From the NCBI GenBank assembly GCA_960531495.1, contig OY482853.1:29522951-29586950 (forward strand): a stretch of DNA of 64,000 bases, read 5' to 3'. The notes under the pieces are model-generated. The model was not told the DNA's origin, ran no database searches, and saw nothing but the letters and a program-made list of their open reading frames with translations. The first letter of the stretch is position 1. Each line of letters starts with the position of its first letter. The position numbers were made by a program, and so were the translations under genes. This stretch comes from Zeus faber (taxonomy: Eukaryota > Chordata > Actinopteri > Zeiformes > Zeidae). Positions 35,956 to 46,343 of the stretch are shown here, one piece after another.

Positions 35956-37190
35956 AATAGTCAAGTCAAGTCACACTTTATTTATAGGGTGCATTTCATA
36001 CCAGGGCAACACAACGCGCTTTACAAAGAAATACAAAAAAGAAAGAGAGAACGTAGTTGTCAGAAACAACAGCAACACTCAGGTGTCACTCAGGTTAGAG
36101 ATGGTTAAGTCTAGGTATAAGGTTACATTAAGTTGAGGTATAAGGTAAGCGAGGGTTAAGGTAAGGTTAGCAGCAGCAACAACAACACCAGTTAAGGTAT
36201 ATGGTTAGCGGCACCAACAACAGCACCAGCAGCAACGACAACACCAGCAGTGACAATATCAGCAGCAGACAACAGCAGCAACAGCAACAAAGCAGCAGCA
36301 GGAAGTGGTAGCTCTCAACGAAACCAGAAATCTCTTCTGTATTGAGTCAACAGCTCTCAGGGAAGCAACGCACAGCAAAAACGTAACTGGAACCGGAAGT
36401 GGCAGCCCTCACCAGACACTGAGATTTTAATTGTGTGCACCATCTCATCTTAATCCAGTCACGGTGGATGGTTAAGTTTAGGTATAAGGTTAGCAGCAGC
36501 AACAACGACACCAGCAGCGACAATACCAGTAGAAACAATAGCAGCAACAGAAAACAGCAGCAGCAATAGTAGCAGCAACAGCAACAGCACACAAGCGAAG
36601 ACCCGGACGAGAGCACCTGGGTAGCAGAGGGTTTTAGCCACAGGCAGGGTGATGTTTCGAACCATGGAGGAGCCGACAATGAGCATGGATGGAGGTCCGG
36701 CAGCAGAGGAGTTCCAAGGGACAGCAGCAGCCGAGCCAGGAGAGCACCGTCCTCCCGGAGGCAGCTCAGGCAGACAGTCTAAATCAGTGGCTGCGGGGTT
36801 GGCCCCGACGGGCGGAGATTGCGCTGTGGGAGCCAAGGCAGCGCTCTGCACGTCACGTTCTAACATAGGCTGTGGATGTCTTTGAAGACCAACTTCTCTA
36901 ACGCTTAGCCTGTCGACCAGGCGCAAACAGTTCCCACAATCCGTGGAGGTAGGCATCGATGCCGTCATAGTTAGCAATATGCTAGGCTAGCAGGCTAGCT
37001 GGCCAAGCCAGAGTCCACGTTCCAAAATCCGAAAAGACAGTTCAGGCGAAGGGTCAAAGCCAGGAAAGGGTAGGGATATCACAGTGTAAATAATCCAAAC
37101 TCCGTAATCCAAAATCAGGTAGTTTTGGGAAGCCATTCAACGAAGTAGTGCAAACGCAAAAGATGTTACCGGAACCGGAAGTGGTAGCTC
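35955..37190 (-). mobile_element. Internally deleted LINE copy inserted in ERV pol
   Basis: The same family as the LINE at 15118-19640, on the minus strand: its 3' end is at 35958 (tandem TCAAG, then ACACTTTATTTATAGG) and its 5' region reaches about 37190. ORF1 keeps SMLIVGSSMVRNITLP (36700-36650), but the second half of ORF1 and all of ORF2 are missing. They are replaced by CAG/CAA-rich repeats at 36160-36310 and 36480-36600. Confidence 0.78.
36165..36600. repeat. Imperfect CAG/CAA trinucleotide tracts
   Basis: Two blocks of AGCAGCAACAACA-type repeats. A near-duplicate phrase (TAAGGTTAGCAGCAGCAACA) precedes both, and the 30-bp phrase AACCGGAAGTGG..CTCAC also recurs, suggesting a local duplication inside the LINE remnant. 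Confidence 0.75.
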
Positions 37191-37590
37191 TCACTGGAAC
37201 CGGACATACCCCAGTCCCTGAAGATTTGTTTAAAGATATAACAATGGATTTTGTAGTTATGATTAAACCCATACAAGGGAAGATATACATGTTGGTAGTA
37301 GTGCACAGATTTAGCAGATGGGCAGAGGCACTTCCAGCCAAACATAAAAATGCAGATACAGTGGCTAAATTCCTGTGCAGAGAAGTTATACCAAGATTCT
37401 GTATCCCATCAATAATAAGTTCCGACAATGGCAAGGAAGACTCGCTTCAGTGGATATGTACTCAATTGCTTTGCAGGAAATTAATGTTTGGGGCTTGGTA
37501 GCCATAAAAGGGTGGAATTATGTAGTTGAAAAGTTACAGAACTTAGAGCAACACATTGTTTTGGCTATCGAAAAAGTGGATTGAGCATAA
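37190..37590 (+). pseudogene. Endogenous retrovirus integrase core fragment
   Basis: The plus-strand frame has DLFKDITMDFV (first catalytic aspartate region), YMLVVVHRFSRWAEALPA and IPSIISSDNGKED (second aspartate region). The frame then degrades before the catalytic glutamate. It is collinear with the zinc-binding part at 35890-35940 across the inserted LINE. No intact envelope gene or LTR was found. Confidence 0.8.
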
Positions 37591-38090
37591 CTTTCCCGCT
37601 CAATGCGACTCACAAAAGATAAGTCAGTCTGGTAGACAGTACTATTTAATCTGATGAATTGTCGGAATATTCGGCGAATGACACACGCCACGGCTAGATA
37701 TTATAAAATGGTACGTATCTGTATATTTAGCCAGTGTTGTCCTCTACAGAGACAAACTCAGATCTTTTATTTAATAAAGGATCTTAAATTTAAATACCTC
37801 TTCTCCAGGGTGATTTTTTTTCCAACACAGATGCCATTCGCTCAAAACCGGATTTTGAGGGATTTTATGAGGTCGAAAAAGGCTGGACAAGAGCAGGAAA
37901 AGAGCAAGCTTCTTCACGACTGTAAAACAGGAGAACAAAGAGGATCGAATCAGTCGATTTTACGATGCCGGCTCCAAGTTTGCTGCTCTATTTGTCTTAC
38001 CAATATACAATATACTTGATCGCATCAGATTTTGTTTCATTCCAGTGTTTTTTCTTCCAAATTTTGAAGTTAGAATAAGATAGAAACATT
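37591..38090. other. Spacer, nothing recognised
   Basis: A TTTAATAAAGGATC near 37770 could be a decayed LTR polyadenylation signal, but no borders are visible. Confidence 0.3.
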
Positions 38091-40408
38091 GTCCAGAAAT
38101 CCAGGCTTTTTTCACAGGCCAAGGCCTGAATTTCTTTGTTCACGAAACTTGGAAACAGCTAAGGCAGTTCTGAGAGGTAGTATTATTCCATTCTCCACTC
38201 ACAAGAAAAAGAAAGGACAAGAATGCCAAAATAAACTAGGACAACAATTAAAAGACTTGCACTCCCAACAAGCCCACTCACCCACTGAGCAAATCGTAAA
38301 TGACAACTACATCTCAACTTGATAATATCACCCATCAAAAGACACCGCCTCAAGCAACGAACAAGAGTGAATTATTTTGAATTCAATGACAAATCGGGTA
38401 AATTTCTTGCCAATCAATTGAAACGGGATAGAGAAAAAACATTTATTACAGCCATCAAAGATCTACAGGGTAGGAAAACATACTCACAACAACATATTTA
38501 GATACTTTTATAATAAGCTATATCACTCAGATAATGAATCAAATCTATCAAATATTAACTAATTCCTCGGTGATATGGACCTCCCTAAACTTTCCAAAGA
38601 GCAGGCTACCGCATTAAATCAACTACTGACTCGAGAAGAACTGAAGAAAGCTCTCTTCTCTATGCCCAACAATAAATTACCTGGATCAGTTGGCAACCCA
38701 GTGGAATTCTACAAACACTTCTGGCCACTTATATTCCCATTATTCATTAAGTGGGAATATAAGTCAACCTCCACCCTGCCTCTGCACAAGAATACCGCTC
38801 TTATTTCGGTTTTGCTCAAACCCAATAAGGACCCAACCTTCACCTCCAGTTATAGACCATAAGCCTCATTAATTGCAATTTTAAGATTATTAGTAAAACA
38901 CAAACCAACAGAATTGAAAAAGTAATTCCATTCATATTTCACCCAGACCAAACAGGCTTTGTCAAGGGCAGACACTCATCCAGCAATATGTGCCGTTTAT
39001 TCAGTCTGATCAGCATATCTCATAAGAACAACTTAAATACTGTTATGGCCTCTTTAAATGCTGAAAAACATTTGACAGAGTTAATTGGACTTTTGAACCC
39101 TCAACAAATTAGGCTTTGGAGAGTCACTCATTCAATAGATCAGAATCCTGTACAACTCACCATCTGCTTCTGTCAAACCAATAGTTACATTTCGCAGCGT
39201 TTCACTCTACGATGCAGCACAAGACAAGGATGTCTGCTCTCTCCTTTAGAATTTGCCATCTTTATTGAACCCCTCGCATAAGTCAACAGTCAAAACAGTA
39301 ATATCAGTGGCATACAGACAAAAATCAGTTTGTGTGCAGACAATATTTTGTTGTAATTACGGAACCCAATATCATCCATTCCGGAAGTGTTCAATCTTAT
39401 ATCTAAATTCTCAGCCATCTCAGACTATTAAGTATATATATTGTATACTATACAATAAACTGGACTAAAACCACGGTCTTACCACTCAGTGGGGAGGACT
39501 TGAATGCTGTAACCAACAAACTTCCCTTAACCATCACCAACGGGCAACATTAGATACCTTGGTATTGATATCGCCACCAATCTCTTAGATTTGTTTACCC
39601 TTACCTTTACTCCATTTCTCAAATCCATTAAAGAAGACCTCCCTCGATGGAACAACCTACCCATGTCATTCAATTGTAGGATAGCAGCAGTGGAAATTAA
39701 TATACTACCAAAAATAAACTATATATTTTCAATGACCCCAGTCCAACCAACAGTTCATTGGTTTAGTATTCTAGACTCAATAGTCAATAAATAATATTGG
39801 AAATACAATAAACCGAGAATTTAACTAGCAACACTACAGTATAACAAAGACTGTGGAGGCCTACCAGCCTCAAACTTCAAATACTACTATTTAGCGAACC
39901 ATCTTCAATTTACAGTATAATTAAATGGTTACAACCAGAGACATTGAACAAGCAGAATGTCAGGAGTTATCAATATCTGATCACCCATTTCTTACTGAAT
40001 CAATAAGGAAACATAATTGCTCTGAAAATCCATTCATCGCAACAACTCTGTCAGGCTGGTGGAGATTCCTCAAACTCAGTGGTCACACTCTATCTCCAAA
40101 CAAATTCACCCCTGGCACAACCCCGATTTTCAGGTTAAAAACAGGCAAATAATCTTCAGGTCTTGGAAAAGACAAGGAATTACTCATCTGCACACATTTT
40201 TGAAAACAATTTGCTTATATCCTTCCCAACCTTACCCAAAGGTATAATAATATTGGTGGCCACAGCTTCCTTCAATTCCTTCAACCACAGCATTCTCTAA
40301 AAGTTAAAATCAAATTGACGAACAACATCCTATGACCACCTTCTGATGATTGAACATCTTACTCATTTAGGTCATTTAAAAAAAAAAACCTTTTCCAGAA
40401 TATAAAAA
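38090..40408 (+). pseudogene. L1-like (Tx1-type) LINE ORF2, decayed, endonuclease missing
   Basis: Plus-strand pieces in order: ETAKAVLRGSIIPFSTHKKK and QQLKDLHSQQAHSPTEQI (RT N-terminal linker), TREELKKALFSMPNNKLPGS, then EFYKHFWPLIFPLF (38630-38760). FHPDQTGFVKGRHSSSNMCR follows (38935-39000), then STRQGCLLSPLEFAIFIEPL (39215-39280, the QGCPLSP block). Distal region pieces run to 40408. The YxDD box is not readable. It ends at the start of the next LTR element. Confidence 0.82.
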
Positions 40409-40832
40409 TGTGGCGGGCCAAGGGGGCGTGGTCAAGGGCGATGCAGGCTCCCATCCTGGGGCCACTCAGCTGCTGCGGATTGGGCGAATCAACAGAGGGG
40501 CTCCACTGGTTCATCTGATCCAATATCAGGAAGTGATTTAGGGTTTTTTTTCCCCCCACAGTGAGGGGGATGCGTGCTTGAGGGACAGGTGTGCGCACTG
40601 GGCGAGACAAGCGCTGAGCATAGCGAGCCAGACACCTCATGGCGGCAGCGAGCCTAAACTCCACTCTTCTGGACTCGTTGCCCATTCCCATTTGCCAGGG
40701 AGCCATTCATTTTTCCAATTTGGCCAAGCCACCTTTTGTTTAAATAATTAATAAATGCAGGGCAGCAGACACTTGCTGTTTTGCCCCCACCTGCCTCCTC
40801 TCTCTCATTCCCTGGCACTGGGCCAGAACACA
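40409..40832 (+). repeat. Probable 5' LTR of gypsy-type element
   Basis: Begins TGTGGCGGGCCAAGG at the break of the L1-like element. It carries TTAATAAATGCAGGG (polyadenylation-like, near 40745) and ends about GGGCCAGAACA, 70 nt before the gag start. The 3' partner was not found, so the borders are tentative. Confidence 0.5.
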
Positions 40833-40904
40833 CGTCCATTAGGGCATCTGGACAGGATGGAGTAGTGCGAGGTAGAATCCCGGACACATTCCCCTCCAGA
40901 ACAG

Positions 40905-41420
40905 ATGGTGGCAGCCCTCGCCACAAACCCTGCAGTTCTGGGATACGGTGAGGGTCTGCGAGCGGGACCAAGAGCTGCTCCGGGAGAGCCAGCAGGCCAT
41001 CCAGGTCCTTCTCTACTAGCACACCAAACCTGGCGATGTACGACCGCCGGGGCCCCTCTTCCGAATGCCCTACCCCTGGAGCAGTGGCCGAGCTACGCTC
41101 TCAACCGTAGGGCGTTGATGGAACGGGTTTGGAGAACACCTGAGGGCCACCGCCTGTGCCTCCGGTCATTCCCCTACGACACCGTGGGCCAGCCGTTCCT
41201 GCACACTCAGCAGCTCTTGGACGTGGCCCAGCGGTGTCTACAACAGGAGGAGCGCTCTCCGCACCAGATTGTTGAAGCGGTGGCCACCGCATGGTTCATT
41301 GACAATGTCCCGGCCCCCACTGCTAGATGGGTTTGTTTCCACCGGTCACCCTCCCTCCAAGCCACCATAGCCCTCGCTGAGGACCACGCCGAGGCCTACG
41401 CCCACAACGCCGCCTAGCGC
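40905..41420 (+). pseudogene. Ty3/gypsy Gag with SCAN-like capsid region
   Basis: Frames give PTAEGHRLCLRS-like sequence and FLHTQQLLDVAQRCLQQEER, then SPHQIVEAVATAWFIDNVP, RSPSLQATIALAEDHAEAY. The helical arrangement resembles the SCAN-domain-like capsid of fish gypsy elements (family knowledge). The zinc-knuckle portion is not clear. Confidence 0.65.
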
Positions 41421-41739
41421 ACTGGCCTGGAGAGGGGCCCACCAACAGGGCTGCGGGACGCCGACCATCGGAGACCGCTGAGGGGTGTGGGCCTGGATCA
41501 CGTGTGGGAGTCATCACAGGACCAACCAGTACCAGCGCCACAAACTTTGTGCCCATCACCATCCTCCTCTCTTCTGGGGCACCAGGAGGGGCCCACCTCC
41601 CACCCTTCCCCCGCCAGAGGAGGGAAGACCACTGGCGGGAGGCCACCTGCTACCCTCCTCCACCCCTCGATTCTTCCAGGATGGCATGGCCTTGGGACCA
41701 CTGGAAGCTGGGCAGACGCCTGGGCAGGTATACTGGCAA

Positions 41740-42350
41740 TGCCGGTCCGTCAGATCCCTCTCCAGGTCGAGAAGGGCCTACTGTGTGCCGGTAAGGTTAG
41801 GTAGACATCAGGCTTTGCTGGACTCCCGCTGTTCACAGATGCAACACCTGGCTTGACCCGGCGCTTTGGTAGGAGCATAACGGGTCGATATCCATTGTGT
41901 GCATGGGGATATTCACACATATCTGATAGTGCGGCTTGAAATTCTCTATAAGGGGAGAAGCATAGGGTAAAGGCTGCGGTTCTATATCGCCTGTTGCACA
42001 TCCTGATTTTGGGTACAAATTGGCTGAGATTCGATGTTTTAATGAAAGAAGCAGGGGGGGTGTGCTCACGGTCTGTAGGTATATAAGTGTGTCGCGCGGT
42101 GCACAGCGAGGCAGAGGTTGCACCGGCGGGGCTTACCATAGTGGGGGAGGGAGAGCCCGGGGTGGAAACTTCCCTGGAACCCCCATTCCATACCATGGAG
42201 GATTTTCCTTTGTAACAGTCACAGGACGATACGCTTCTCGGAGCCTTTGAGTGGGTAGATAAAATCGATGCCGTGTTGGTGAGGCCAGATGCTGCGCTCA
42301 CTCATCCGTATTTCACAATGATTGGGGATAGATTATATTGAGTGAACCGT
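41740..42350 (+). pseudogene. Ty3/gypsy protease region, decayed
   Basis: LGRHQALLDSRCSQ aligns with the family motif ALLDSGCSQ; the active-site glycine is replaced by arginine. It continues through MHGDIHTY.. and ..LILGTNWL (the far protease strand, near 42010) in changing frames. Reverse transcriptase should follow but is absent. Confidence 0.6.
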
Positions 42351-42359
42351 GACGCTCAG

Positions 42360-42880
42360 TCAGGAGAAGAGATAATCCAATTGCAACCCCTAAAAGCCGT
42401 CGGGGTTGAGTCTTCCAGGTGGCTCATTATAACCCGATGGTTGGTCGCTTCTGACACGAGAAAACACCCGAGCGGTTAATGACCCATTTCTATTCGCCGG
42501 GCATTTGGGAGTAATTGTGGCGGTGCTGTTTCAGGTCATCTCTCGGGTCAGGATTCCAAGGGACTGACCAGGGCACTTTGTTTATGTCACTCACACTGAG
42601 CGAACTGTACTGGTTACTGGCCATCCGCTCAATTCAGACCAGCCTGTACAACCCACAGACGGATGGCCTGGTCGAGCACTTCAACAAAATGTTAAAAAAC
42701 ATTATCCGGAAGGTTGTGTACCATGACAGCCGAAATTAGGACACATGGGACACATTAGGACACATTCGCAGTGCAGGAGTTTCCCCAGTCCCCCACGGGG
42801 TATTTGAGCCCTTTGAGCTATTGTTTAGCAGGAGACCTCGTGGGGTGCTCAATCTGATTAAAGTCGCAGCACCAGTAAAA
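42360..42880 (+). pseudogene. Ty3/gypsy integrase C-terminal half
   Basis: From 42620 the frame reads IRSIQTSLYNPQTDGLVEHF and NKMLKNIIRKVVYHDSRN, where the catalytic E should sit just after the DGLVE block (VE retained). After a shift, VPHGVFEPFELLFSRRPRGV follows. The upstream zinc-binding part is barely traceable (42400-42510). Confidence 0.8.
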
Positions 42881-43690
42881 ACAAGGTCCAGTACGTCCCG
42901 GCCCTGCAGGCCCTGTGTAAGGGCGAAGCCAGCCCCACAGCAGCCGACAAGACCTCCCCCCGCCAACGCCAGCAGGCCGCCAGATATATGGGCCCTCTAC
43001 CACCCCCGGCACCCGGGGCACCCACCGCAGAGAAGCAACGGCCAACAGCTGCCCCCAACACCCCAACCCACACCCACAACAGCAAGCAGCCCCCCAGGCG
43101 CAAGCTACCAGCACTCCAAACCAGCTGGCGGGGGTCCCACCTGGCCGCCCCCGACCAACCACAGCCCCACGCAGACCTGTCACCCCGGAAAATACCAGTG
43201 CTCAATGTGTGCTGTTGGTAATTGCAGTTAAAATTGTGGGGTGTGGGGGTGCCAGTCCTTTAGGCAAGTCGAACCTGAATCACTCGCACCCCTCCAGCCC
43301 CACAGACCCTGGTCCGGTGGAGTGTTGGTTGGAGTAGGATTGGTGTGTGAGTGTATGTGTTGTATGTGAGATTAAAATTTCGCGATGGACGAGAAGCACG
43401 CTGGGGCAGGAGCGTGACAGGCATGATGGCAGCCACCCACCGCATCCCCCCCCACATTGCTTGCACACCACCCATCCTGCAAGCCCTAGGCCTAAAGTGT
43501 GGTGTATGTACTGAGTATGAGTTTTGGCACTGGGAGAGATTGGCAAAGCATGACCAGATCGATGCAGGGGCGCATCTTGCCGGGGAGCGACCACACAGAC
43601 CCCACCCCGGACCTGACCGTGCCCGAGCACGCACACCTCCCATCCCAGCCACGGGTGCAGCCACTACGCCATGCCAGACAGCTCCACGGT
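42880..43690. other. C-rich, GC-rich block, unassigned
   Basis: Extreme C over G on the plus strand at 42900-43190, with long frames open on both strands for compositional reasons. It probably belongs to an element of its own; a similar C-rich block lies at 63045-63300 next to an L1-like fragment. No protein family was recognised. Confidence 0.4.
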
Positions 43691-43720
43691 ATATATATGG
43701 TATAGGTGTTTATACAGTAT

Positions 43721-43755
43721 ATATAGATATAGATATAGATATAGATATAGATATA
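43721..43755. repeat. (ATAGAT)n microsatellite
   Basis: Nearly six perfect hexamer units inside an AT-rich stretch. Confidence 0.92.
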
Positions 43756-45640
43756 TAAAGGTATATACAGTATATAATGGTAAAAATATACCGGTACATA
43801 TATATACCAGATTAATTTAAAAATATTTTTCCTCATATTTATGGGGAGTTAAGTGTGTGCACATTCCAAATTCCATGCAATATCAGCGCTTTCATTTGTA
43901 ATCATATATTTTCTTACATTTTCTTATATTTACTCTTTAAGTTGTTTCAGCTATAGATATTATTCCATCGTTTTAATAGTACCACTGTCATTGTATTGAC
44001 ACCTTGACACCAGTGACCTTGGCACTCCTTAAGATGTTGTGATCAATGCTAAACATTGGCCATGGTCGAGTTTCCGTTGAACAGTAATCTGGTCAATGGA
44101 TTTTCACACCCACACTGAGAAAAAAGAGCCACCGGAGGGCCAGGTGCTGCGATCAGCAATGCGGATTCTATATATATTGTACTGTCCTTGGCCCTTGAAA
44201 GTTATTTTCAAACAAGCCTGTTCAAACCTGTGGTATGTTTTCAATCCAGAGTAGGCAAATCCGATCCTCAGGCCAGATCTAAGGGGCATTTATTTTTATC
44301 TTGGAAATGGTTGTGAGAAATTTTATTTTTATCTATTTATTCATTTTTTACTAAAAGGCTCAAGACTTTAAGGTTTTTTTCCTGCGGGAATTCCAATCAG
44401 ACCTAAATCAGTTCCTCTACTTTGCAAAAAGTTTTGTTTTGTCGTTGACCATACAGGGAAATGTGATATAACAAAGATGAAGCTTCCAACTTTCCTTTCA
44501 GCTGCGTCCACCGAGCCAACCGAGCCTGGAAACCTATAGTTGGGTAAGGAAAAAATAATATTAATAATAATGTATCATACCACCAACAAAAATAATCTAT
44601 TCGCAAAATCTTGCATTCTGGCGGGACGCAGGATGAAACAAGTTTCTAGGTTTTTAAATCAAGCATGGCGTTGTGGTGTAAAATGACTGACTGTGACTGT
44701 ACAATAATATTTTCTTTGAAGGCAATCATGAGGTGTGATCATCAGGGTTTGTTTTAGGACCCCTGCTGGGCATTGTCTTTCCAGTCCAAGAAACCATCTG
44801 ACCAATCATGAGATACTGTAAGTTAGCTTGACTCCAGAGAGGATGTCTCTGATGCATTCTGAACCCTGAGAACAACCTGCTCTCCAATCCCAACGTATCT
44901 CCCTAAATTCAGCTGCCTTGTTGAACCCGACAAGCAGTCTCGGTTCTAGACTGCTTTGATTGGGGGGGCAGTAAGAGATATTGATTGGCAGCTTATTCAC
45001 ATGTAGGCGGGCGGTTTTTGTTTGATTCAATTAGGAAACAGAAGAAAATAAGCACATCTACAGTGAAAACACAGTATATTGTTTTATTTTGTTTTCAGAA
45101 ACAGGAAACGGGCACACACAGCAGAGAGGAGATCACTCTGATCATGGAGATTGCTTCTGAACTTTTAATTGGGTGGGCAACACACTAGTTTAACTTTTGA
45201 TTGGGTGGGCAAGACACAAATTTGGGTGGGCTGAGCCCCCGCCCCCGACCGCCACTCTTGCCTATAAGAGACCACTGTAGACAAAGAAATGTTAGAACTC
45301 AATAAAGACAAATCTGTTTTATGTTCCTATCCTGTTTGGCTCTAGTTGTTTCAATATATTCGAATTTCCACGACAGCGTTAAGCCACTTAACCCATTTTT
45401 TGGGCAGGCCTATGGGCTGAACGAGCCCAAGGAACCTTTTTTCCCTTGGGTCAGATAGCGGAATGATGAAGGCGAGCGGAAATGAGGTATGCCGGTCGAA
45501 TGGTATAACCTCACTAATCTAATTTGTTCAGTGTGGCTGAATCCGGAGCTGGTGTGGGAAAATACTTTCTCTGAGACCTGAGGAGCCACATGAGAGCCCC
45601 CCACCCCCCATTAAAATACATTGTGCGCGTGTTTCCATGC
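43756..45640. other. Intergenic sequence, nothing recognised
   Basis: AT-rich with short frames only. GTGGGCAAGACACAAATTTG and ATTGGGTGGGCAACACACTA near 45170-45220 form a short diverged tandem repetition. Confidence 0.45.
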
Positions 45641-45649
45641 CATACCATG

Positions 45650-45782
45650 TGCGATTTCCACTCCACTCTGAGAACCACGCTTGCCATTTGACCTCCCTAC
45701 CGAGGACCTACGTATGTGCATTTCATCTTTGACAATCATGGACGGATTTATGACAAAGTACCAGACGCTGCCTTTGCCAGCG
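45650..45782 (+). other. Possible 5' UTR exon of the L-amino-acid oxidase gene
   Basis: A good donor (GCCAGCG/GTGAGTC) at 45783, followed by a polypyrimidine acceptor (CTTTCTTTTTCTTCTTGCATAG) ending near 45887, suggests a small non-coding first exon. The TSS is not located. Confidence 0.35.
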
Positions 45783-45961
45783 GTGAGTCGCGGGAGTCTG
45801 CTGTTAAGGCAGTCCTGTGTGTGCTATTACTACTTAATGTCATGCGATGACATGAATGAAACTGCTTTCTTTTTCTTCTTGCATAGGTTTCATTTTCCCC
45901 TCAGAATGCCAGCCTCGCTGGCAGAGGGAACCAGAGAAAGTCCTGGTGCTCTGTCCTCAAG

Positions 45962-46291
45962 ATGATCCCTCAGATGGCGTTCTGCAAATTCTGTGAGTAA
46001 ATAAAAATAATTGCTTCTCTGCAGCGTGTAAACAATGTATCTAGTGTGGCCGTTGGAACCATCACAACACGGACAATGATGCTAGAAAACAGGTTTTTCC
46101 TACAGTAAGTGCGTGAAGAGTACTGAGTTAAGTTATGACTGACAAAAGTCGATCTCTCTCTCTCTCTCTCTCTCGCTCTCTCTATCTATCTATCTAATAT
46201 CTAACTATCTATATCTCGTTCATCTTTCTGTCATGAATCCTCCCTGATCTCCCCGTGTTTATATTTGTTTTCATGTTTTATTTTCACTAAC

Positions 46292-46343
<52 letters not shown>

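Noticed and set aside
42821-43758. Long open frames on both strands in the C-rich block
   Set aside because: Frames stay open because few stop codons occur in C-rich sequence. The proline-rich products show no domain.
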